This document shows, piece after piece, positions 57,001 through 64,000 of a stretch of DNA of 64,000 nt. The first letter of the stretch is position 1, and each line of letters opens with the position of its first letter. The stretch is from Anagrus nilaparvatae (taxonomy: Eukaryota; Arthropoda; Insecta; Hymenoptera; Mymaridae). The notes under the pieces are model-generated. The model ran no database searches. It was not told the origin of the DNA and saw only the letters and a list, made by a program, of their open reading frames with translations. The stretch covers positions 248,001 through 312,000 of the forward strand of contig JAKSXM010000279.1 of the NCBI GenBank assembly GCA_022575985.1, given 5' to 3'. Made by a program: the position numbers and the translations under genes.

Positions 57001-60000
57001 TGGATGACTTAAATATGTTTAAAAAATACCTAAAACTCCTTCCGTTTATTCCAACGCACCTTCTTGGCCGAGAATCGCAGGGCTCAATTCTATAACAATG
57101 TTATAAGATAAGGTTCTTAGGCAATTTTCCAAATAACGCTGCCATGTTGTAATTCTACCAAAATACTACCGTTTGGTCTCACTTTTTTCGTATAAGTTCT
57201 ACCTTTTAAACGCCGTAAACCGCAATTTTTCATCACCGATTCTCTCAACTCTATAGGTAGTAAATCAAATGTCCATTTTTTTTGCCAAAAATGACCAATT
57301 TTAAAATTTCTGTATTAGTCTCAAGTTTCGAAAAATTTTTCACTCGTCCATTTTGTTTTATTCCTTCCCGAGATATGACTCGACAAAGATAGTGATAAAA
57401 TATGATTTTTTTTAAATAAACCTTAAATTGAGACTCTTTTTTTAAATTATCATATCTGCTAAACAAACAATTTAAAAGGAATGAGTAAAAATTTTTTCAA
57501 AACTTAGAGCTTAATCAAAATTTTTGAGACCTTTAAGACTCATTTTCCACAAAAATTACAATTTTAACACCAATTTTAAATTAATAGTTTTTGGCAAAAA
57601 ATGGACATTTGATTTACTAACTATAGCAAGGAGAGAATCGATGATGAAAAATTGGGTTCACGGCGTTTGAAAGATAGAACTTATACACAAAAAATGAGAC
57701 CAAACGGTAGTATTTTGGTAGAATTACAACATGACAGCGTTATTTGGAAAATTGCCTAAAAACCCTATCTAGAAGTATGAAAAAAGAGGGAGACGCGCGA
57801 TCTCAATCCATAAATTATTAGTTTTTGAATATTAACATAGTCCAGCATGAGTAGCTTACATATTTTCTGTTTGTGAAAACGATCCCATAGGATTGAAATT
57901 CTATTTTTTTTAATTATATGCAAGATGTAATTTTTTTTTTAAATTTATTTTAATTTTATAAAATATGTTTATAAAAATTGACAAAAAACTAATTTGTTCA
58001 AACCATTTAATTATTTAATCAGGAAAATAAAAGGAATAAAAACCGAGATAAAAGCAAAGTCTTTTAAAATTTTATGAGCCTTTTTGTATGAAATTAAATA
58101 TTAACAAAGTATATTTTATAATTTTTAAAAACTACATAGTTATAAAAACTAATTTTTTCAGCTATTTATAAAGATATAAATTTATTATCTTAATAGCAAA
58201 AGTTTGGCTCTGCCCTGTTCGCATTTATTTTTATTTCTATTGCTTAAAAAAATCATGTTTCGCTGCAAATTTATAGTTATACAAACACATTCAGATATTT
58301 TTAGTCCTCTAAAAATATTTTATATTTTAGTCCTATATAAAGGTTCCTGCCTAGTTCTGTGCCCAGCGAGTTCTCCAGTAAAATAATTATTAATTACAGA
58401 TATATACCGGTCTCGGTAGCACAGAGGTAACGCTCTTGCTTTTTAATATTGCATTATATTCATAAATTTTTTTTACTAAAATAAGTATTAAATAAAATTA
58501 AATATTTAATAAAATTGAATATTTATTTCGTCCATTCATAAAATACGTAACACGAATTTGGGGTAGCAGAGGTCGAACAGCTTGTTACGGTCTTGTTACT
58601 CTTGAGAAGGAGTATGTCGTTAACAGTGTTACATTACAAATAATTTTTTTTTTCTTTGTTTGATAAAGCAAGTGCAGAGTTTGACTTCATGTGTATGCTT
58701 TTAAATTTGACAGTTTATTTACTGTAGATATTCTAGTAGTTTTTTAATATAAAATGTGTTTCTTGTTGATTAAATTTTGAGTGTTGCTGTTTTCGTTTAT
58801 AATTTGCGTTAGGAACCTGTCTCTTTTGTTTTTATATAGGTCACAGCTAAACACATGCTCTATTGTTGTTATGTTGTTGTTACAGTTGCACATTGGACTG
58901 TCCGCTAATTTTATTTCATATAAAAAGACCTTGTTGTTTGTGTATCTGGATATGAGTCTTAGATACCTAACTGCTTCTTTCCCACTCCAGTTTTGTATTT
59001 CATATTTGTGGCCTTGACCTGGAAATTTGTGTTGTTTGCATACCTTTTGTAGCCCTGTGAGTTGCTTAATGCTTCCAATTGTAAATGCCACTCTTGAAGG
59101 AGCGTACTCTGTGCTTCTTTTATAGGTATTGAATAGTCAATGAATAGATTTTCCAATATTTAATAGGTGGGATTTTTTGCAGATATGTCAGCTTTTTCAT
59201 TCCCTATTATTCCTTTATGTGCTGGAACGTTTGCTATTGTGATGTGATAAACATTTTTGTGTAGTAGCTGCAATTTATGTTTTCTATCCAGAATTATTGT
59301 ATTTGTATGGGCGTTGATTACCTTTTCGCTTAGTTTGTTTATATTTTCTTGAGAGTCTGTAAATGTAATTGCTCACTTTATTTGTTTTTCCCATACATGC
59401 CAAGGATGGCAAAGCCTTCAGTGTCAGTTGAGGATGTATTTTCTGATAGTTTGTTAGTAAACGCTTGTTTTGTGGATGGTATGTAAATGGCTGCTCCTAC
59501 TTGGATGCTGTTGGTTGATTTGATTATGCTCCTGTATCCATCTGTATATTTGTGCGTGATCTTGGTATGTGTTGTAGTAATTCTTTTCAAATTCTTGTTT
59601 TTGTGATGTGTTTATTTCTAGCATGTATGCATCTGTAATTGGAATGAATAATTGACTTTCTAAAGGGTAATAAGCTTAAAATTTTGCTTTTTTGCCATAT
59701 TTTTTCTTATTTAGTTTTTGTTGTAGATATCTAGACGTTTAAGTTTGATCGGTAGCATATGTTTCAGTTGCTTATATACTTTGGTTGCTTATATGCGTTG
59801 GTAATTTAATTAATTTATGTAATGAAAACCTGTGGGTGTTCCTCGTTAGTCCTGCACATAATCTTATAGATTGATTTTGCATAACGTCAAGTTTTTTCAG
59901 CAGTGGTGGAGTAGATTTAATGTAGCAGGTTTGCCCCCATTCAAGGATTGCTCGTATAAGACCTTTGTATATCCTAATTAAGTTAAAGGGGTTTGATCCC

Positions 60001-63000
60001 CAGGTTAGATTAGACATAGCTTTGATAAAGTTTAGTGCCCTATTAGCCTTATCTATAATGTGACCAATGTGTTCCTTCCAGGTTCGTTTATGGTCAAAAA
60101 TAACTCTAAGAAATTTAGTGCTTAGAACTTGTTTTAATGACCGGTTCTTGATGACTGTCTCACAGTCTTCTATGTTAGTTCTTGTTTTAGAAAATATCAT
60201 AAATTTGGTCTTGTTCACAGCTACATTCAACCCTATAGAAAGTAACCAATCAATTAGGTTTGATGCGCCGTGCATGAGACCATCCATGACGTCATCTGGT
60301 TTTTTGTTTTGTAGTTGATCGTACAGTCATCCACGAATTGGAGTTTGCTACAATTTCCTTTATTGAAGTTAATTATCCTGATGTAAATTTTAAATAGGAT
60401 TGCTGCCTTGAGGTAAAAATTTAATTTATACCGCTAATGCTAAGACACATTATTACTTTTATATATCTCCACGCGAGATGGTAATGGTAGTGGTACCATT
60501 ACTTAAAAAATACGACCATTAAGAACATTTTGTTATTGCTAATGAGGAACCAGTGTCAATTACTTGGCAGAGTTTATTATCATGGGAATAAAAGTTTTAA
60601 AAGAAAAATATATAAGATTATTTTTCTTACTTTTGGTTCCTCATAGAGAATTTCATTATAGAAAATAATTAGTTATAATTTTATGACCATTTTTTACATA
60701 CCTGATTTATAATATTTCTGAAACTCGTTCTCATATCATCCAATAATTTTTTAGCTGCTGTTATATCTTCTGCGCTCAAATATTTCCGAATATACATTGC
60801 GCTTACAACTATATCGAACATTTTTGTTGTATCCTCAACACACCTTTGCCATTTATTTTTATATATTGGTGGAAATTTTTTCCTAAGAAATATTGAACCT
60901 TGAATCAATTTATCTTCATCTTTCGACTGGAAATCTTTGATTATTTTCCACATAATAAAATTAGCTATGGCTCTTCTATTATGCGGCTCTTGCAAAATTT
61001 CATTAAGTTTATTTAAATAATCTTTTTGCACGTTGAGTACATTATCATCCTTAATAGAGGCATGAGGACTTAAAATACCATTTATATATTCAATCCAATT
61101 AATTCCAGAAAAACGTCTAATCGTTTCATCAGGACTCATAGGATATAATCTACTATTACTTTTTGAAACCTAATAAAATTTATTTCGTTCATAGAATGTA
61201 TTAATTTAGATTACTATTATTGCATAATTTTTTTTTCTTTTTTTTGAAGAACTTACAATTTAATATTTTATCACCCACTTGAAACATTGAAAATATGTAT
61301 AACACAATGATATTAAATGTGAATTATACGAAAACAGTGTTAACACATAATTTACACATATTTTATTTTCTATTTACACATATTAATAATAAAATTTTGT
61401 TTTCACATGGAACATGTTTATAGGCATAGGGGGAAGAATGTCATTGGGGGGGGGGTCAGAGGGACAGAATAATTTGTTGTTAGGAATCCAGAATAATATC
61501 GATAACACGATATAGAATAATAAGGATTTTAAAAGCTTAAATTTATTTATTTTTTCTGACTTAAAATTATAAAGGCTTCAAGATTCAAAATAAACATTTA
61601 AACATGTTTCATGTACGTTTCTTGTGAGTTCACAACCCAATTGCAAATTTTTTAATGAATAGGTTAATTACCCTAATTGAGGGCTCGTGCAATGAATAAT
61701 TTTACGGTAAAAAATGGTTTTTCTTAAAAAGTTTATGGTATAGAATGACAGTCTGCTTGAAATTATAAGTTATTATTTTACATAGTTTCAATGTCTCAGA
61801 TGGGTAGTTCTTTATAGATTATAAATTTTCTAATAATAATTTTGAAAAACCTTAAATTTATAATGTATTTATGTGTCTTTACAAAATTAATTTATATAAC
61901 ATTAAGTACGATAAACTAATTGAGGGTTTGTCTCTCCGTGATAAAGAATCTTATAGTAAAAATACCAATTCTAACTTTATTTTGCTAATTAAGTCATGAG
62001 ATTTGGTCTACTGTATTTTTTTGTAAGTCGCTGATCAAGAAAATCATGGTCTTTTCCTGGAGATATTTGCGGAACAGCCTTAAAAGGGGTATATTTGATG
62101 AATTTTTCAGAAAGTTTTCAGGAGTAGTTTTTAAAAATTTAAGGGTGTCCACAAATATCTCTCAGAAAACATCCTGATTTTCGTGACCAGCGACCCAAAA
62201 AACATATAGTGGACTAAATCTCATGACGGACAGTAAAAATACACCCTAATTCGTCATTTGACTGGAGTAGGACCATGTACATTAATTCTTCACTTAAAAA
62301 AAATGTTTTATTCTTCACCTACCTGGGCCTTACAAGTTTCCAGTTCAAAAGATCACTTCTAAGTTATGCCAATTTTGCAAAGTATCGGAAATTTTTTTAA
62401 ATGTATTTGAACTTAATAATTTAATAATTTTACCATTTAAATGTTTTGCCACCATTATTAATAGCATATACTTAAATTAAAATTGCTCATTCTAAGCTTT
62501 GAAAAAAAACCTGGTTGTGGGAAACGGAAATTCCAGTTGTCCATTAATTGAAATTCTTTTTGTGTTCAGTTGATTTGTTTCTTCGTTTATACTCCTGCAA
62601 ATGGCATAAAGCTTCAGAAAAATAAAAAAAAACAATTTTTATCGAAAAAATGTATCGTGGTGCATGGTATCCAACTAGGTAAAAATTGTTTCTTTGTGTT
62701 TTATGACATTTGCAACACTATAAACAAATAAAAAAAATCGTTCCTCACAACCGGATTTTTGTTTACAGCGCACAGATTACTCTTTTTTTTCGTATGATGC
62801 TCATTTTTAGTTTAATTTTTAATTTTTAAAACTTCGCAATATTGGCCCATCTAGAAGTAATTTAAGTAATTTTTAGGCTCTTATTTTGTTGGTAAAATAA
62901 AAATTTTAGACCTGGAAAGGTGAAAAAAAAACAATTCTTTTTGTAGCAGCTCAGAACATAAATTACAAACTTTTGAAAGTTTATCCTCCAATTTCAAAAT

Positions 63001-64000
63001 TTGCTTAGCATCACTTTCAGCTGTCTCTCTATCTGCTCCAAACTCTTCTGCTAATTCTACAAAGTCATTATTATAATTTGCGAGATTTTCATAATCATAA
63101 TTTCCTTCCTTAATATATTTATCGATATCAAAATCCGGTGAAGCAAGCTAAATAGTTTATTGTTTAATGTAAAAAATAAAAATAAATATCTAGTTAAAAG
63201 TAGCAAAAAGGTTAAAAAAATATGACCTTACTTGAATTTTATTTATGGTGTAATTTCTCCCACCTGTTTCGAAAAATATTTTAATTATGGAATCAGTAAA
63301 ACCCTCTTTTATTAATTCAGATGTAACTTTGTTCCAATCAAATTCTTTTTCATTCCAAAATTTTCCTTTTAATACTGGCCAACCTCCATATATATCAACA
63401 AGTTCCTTCAATTCACTTTTTGAATTTGCGAAGATTTTTGCTTATTATTTTAAAAGAAACCAATTTTGTTATAAACTGTACTAATTTTAGTAAACATAAT
63501 TGTTAATTTAATTTGCTTACTCTTATCCAAGCACATTTGATAATATTCACGAGCAAGTTTCAATGGTCTAATATCATTTTCATTGGATTTTTTTTCTAAA
63601 AGTATTCTTAATATTTTCATTGTTTTATGCTGAATTTCGGAATTAATTATTTCTTCATTATCAACATTATTATGTTTTTTCTTATTTTTTATGGGTTTAC
63701 CACAAGCAAATTTATAAAAATCGTCACATGGATCGACTGATCTGTCCATATTACTTAAAATAATATCAGCTGAAAATTAGAATATTAAAAAATTGAAACG
63801 AAATATCTAGTCAATTAATAAACATTTTTAAATATATTTTTTTCTCTTTTACCTAGATCCTCGTGTTTTTTTTCTATACGACTTAAATCATCAACATTTA
63901 CTCCCTCATTTTCTGAAAATAATATATAATTATTATGCTGTAAAATATAAAATACAAAAAAAAATTGGTCTGATTTATTATATCTAATATGTATTATCAA
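44746..64000 (-). CDS. Secreted neprilysin-like M13 peptidase B, eight exons, 5' end at window edge
   Basis: Exons: 1 (about 63990-63853), 2 63769-63521, 3 63440-63232, 4 63147-62971, 5 61169-60702, 6B 56522-56231, 7B 56162-55894, 8B 45084-44746. All borders are GT..AG, all phases agree, and the joined frame has no stop until 44746; the product is about 700 residues, a normal M13 length. M13 enzymes are zinc metallopeptidases cutting short extracellular peptides; secreted relatives occur in parasitoid wasp venoms. Oddities: the second zinc His in HExxH is Glu (HEITE), predicting loss of activity; the start codon used in copy C is not conserved (AGA at the matching place), so the start is either lost or upstream of the window; a 9.7-kb transposon nest fills intron 7. 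The alternative is a decaying pseudogene still free of internal stops. Confidence 0.75.
46441..48140 (+). repeat. 322-bp satellite, plus-oriented array (~5 units)
   Basis: The units starting near 46663, 46985, 47307, 47628 and 47950 share TTTTATGGGATCTGGCCCCA, TCCTAGGTGGTAAACTACCT, AATATCGTATTTT and GGGGGTTAAGTTGGTCAAAT. The outermost and innermost units are the most diverged. Three full units hold a 90-codon open frame (MGSGPIFCFLVLIKICFSIL.. ending GLSWSN or WPN). The array ends abruptly inside a unit at about 48138, where orientation flips. Confidence 0.9.
48141..54950 (-). repeat. 322-bp satellite, minus-oriented array (~21 units)
   Basis: Units repeat every 322 bp (for example 51710, 52032, 52354, 52676, 52998, 53320, 53642) and most keep the same 90-codon open frame, MGSDPIYCFLVLIKICFSIL.. 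to SWSN stop. Two main unit types differ at fixed sites (FQNLSRALP..YNINLIM against FKNLGSALP..YEINLNM) and alternate between 51.7 and 53.3 kb, a 644-bp higher-order period. A third type (HCQNLGSALP..MFQASQ) appears at 48.66 and 49.62 kb inside a ~965-bp three-unit duplication. Truncated or fused units lie at 49.94-50.09 and 53.93-54.08 kb. Confidence 0.9.
55894..56522 (-). CDS. Neprilysin exons 6B and 7B (catalytic exons, zinc ligand lost)
   Basis: 6B 56522-56231 starts NNWMDQKEKEIALGKLDYMR after TTGTTGCAG and ends with NACYKPYDNSL. 7B 56162-55894 reads EIPVSKLQSFLFDHENPQYV, then TAGHEITEGFDD. The codon at 56059-56061 is GAG where 7A has CAT, two base changes, so the second zinc His is Glu. 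7B also has one extra codon against 7A (269 against 266 bp). Lys-rich substitutions are frequent in 6B. Both exons remain open and correctly phased. Confidence 0.8.
56523..58189. mobile_element. Foldback element at about 57106-57766 within intron 5
   Basis: GGCAATTTTCCAAATAACGC at 57119 is mirrored at about 57752. The arms (about 125 bp) also include TACCGTTTGGTCTCA and AACGCCGTAAACCGCAATTT. The core has AAATTTTTC..ACTCGTC words shared with 9.0 kb and 39.3 kb. 56560-56800 is GC-richer single-copy-looking sequence without an assignable frame. Confidence 0.6.
58190..58310 (-). mobile_element. Helitron-like 3' end fragment
   Basis: The reverse complement reads TCTGAATGTGTTTG, TATAAATTTGCAGCGAAACA, TGATTTTTTTAAGCAA, then GAACAGGGCAGAGCCAAACT and TTTTGCTATT. 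It matches the last 130 bp of the 31.86-32.94 kb element, with the G/C runs lost from the hairpin and CTAG changed to CTAT. Confidence 0.5.
58740..60400 (-). mobile_element. 5'-truncated, frameshifted LINE (reverse transcriptase, RNase H, C-terminal zinc motif)
   Basis: From 60400 down: PILFKIYI.., then the reverse transcriptase catalytic box LQFVDDCTI (about 60340), a frame change, GLNVAVNKTKFMIFSKTRT (about 60220), FDHKRTWKEHIGHIIDKANR, IYKGLIRAILEWGQ and KLDVMQNQSIRLCAGLTRNT. About 59590-59380 is RNase H-like (YTDGYRS..VGAAIYIPSTKQ..). 59090-58744 gives the LTGLQKVCKQHKF and CNCNNNITTIEHVFSC motif typical of the C-terminus of I/R1/LOA-type elements. Several frameshifts and stops make it inactive. 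It lies in intron 5 of neprilysin B on the same strand. Confidence 0.85.
60702..61169 (-). CDS. Neprilysin exon 5B
   Basis: 468 bp, phase 0 at both ends (acceptor TTTATTAG, donor CAG|GTATGT), 156 codons. Starts VSKSNSRLYPMSPDETIRRF and contains GINWIEYINGIL (the IxWxxYIN-like block of the M13 N-terminal domain) and DDMRTSFRNIINQ at the end. Directly comparable to the truncated 13.4-13.6 kb exon of copy C, which stops after ANFIM. Phase 0 allows splicing to 6B or 6A. Confidence 0.8.
61170..62970. other. Intron 4 of neprilysin B with minisatellite-element copy
   Basis: 61399-61630 carries ACATGGAACATGTTTATAGG, a G10-11 run, three CCAGAATAATA-type units and AAACATGTTTCATG: a short copy of the minisatellite/poly-C family in the orientation opposite to 27 kb. 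61300-61380 and 61785-61810 are pieces of the 11.7-12.6 kb foldback family. 62290-62880 is collinear with intron 4 of copy C (14160-15480) and is the empty site for the 15.24-kb palindrome. Confidence 0.5.
62971..64000 (-). CDS. Neprilysin exons 1-4 of copy B (N-terminal domain)
   Basis: Exon 4 63147-62971 (LASPDFDIDKYIKEG.. to LEDKLSK, donor GTTTGT), exon 3 63440-63232 (TKIFANSKSELKELVDIYGG with W, donor GTAAGG), exon 2 63769-63521 (ADIILSNMDRSVDPCDDFYK with FACG, donor GTAAGC), exon 1 ending at 63853 (NEGVNVDDLSRIEKKHEDL, donor GTAAAA). Exon 1 continues hydrophobic toward the window end (FFFVFYIL) but lacks the ATG seen in copy C. TATTATTTTCAG just before ENEG could also act as an acceptor from an upstream first exon outside the window. 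Exons 2-4 are more intact than in copy C. Confidence 0.75.

Noticed and set aside
58405..58445. tRNA- or SINE-like stretch (GGTCTCGGTAGCACAGAGGTAACGCTCTTGC)-type beginning, box A-like
   Set aside because: No anticodon stem, no box B at the right distance and no 3' acceptor complement; only a box A resemblance.
1..64000. Integrated polydnavirus (bracovirus) segment
   Set aside because: Secreted M13 and charged proteins made this worth asking, but I see no viral structural gene, no recognisable excision-site pair and no typical segment gene family. The genes have ordinary host-like introns.

Overview
This window is strongly AT-rich eukaryotic DNA with intron-bearing genes whose exons carry GT..AG borders. 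It contains a secreted M13 (neprilysin-like) peptidase cluster, a pancreatic-lipase/phospholipase A1-type gene, I/R1- and jockey-type LINE fragments, Helitron-like ends and many foldback elements. That mix fits an insect, most likely a parasitoid wasp (braconid-like AT content and a secreted neprilysin expansion). The organism is inferred, not shown. All recognisable host genes lie on the minus strand.

Layout. 1-3.2 kb: 131-bp tandem repeats, dispersed repeats and a MITE. 3.6-6.06 kb: an intact four-exon gene for a 749-residue unrecognised protein (basic AT-hook-like patch, Ser/Thr-Pro repeats, coiled coil); a broken second copy lies at 40.3-41.3 kb. 6.65-9.8 kb: two long foldback elements. 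9.8-16.5 kb: a decayed neprilysin copy (C) with scattered insertions. 10.6-10.9, 18.1-18.9 and 33.5-36.3 kb: three copies of an unrecognised family of small, highly charged, probably secreted proteins built from phase-1 symmetric exon repeats. 20.3-22.8 kb: a foldback element carrying histone gene debris with two histone 3' stem-loops. 26.3-27.5 kb: minisatellite and poly-C arrays. 28.8-30.3 kb: the lipase gene. 31.9-32.9 kb: a Helitron-like element. 41.6-64 kb: the main neprilysin locus.

Neprilysin locus. Exons 1-5 (64.0-60.7 kb) are followed by two tandem copies of the exon 6-7-8 block that makes the catalytic half. The proximal block (6B, 7B, 8B) has HEITE in place of HEMTH, so a zinc ligand is lost. 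The distal block (6A, 7A, 8A) keeps a canonical HEMTH. Splice phases let exon 5 join either block. Between exons 7B and 8B sits a 9.1-kb foldback element made of about 26 copies of a 322-bp satellite in two opposed orientations. It has about 300-bp terminal inverted repeats and a 6-bp target duplication, and is itself nested in a smaller TTAA-flanked element.

The window is a record of segmental duplication plus insertion. Paralogous copies serve as empty sites that fix the ends of several palindromic or foldback insertions.
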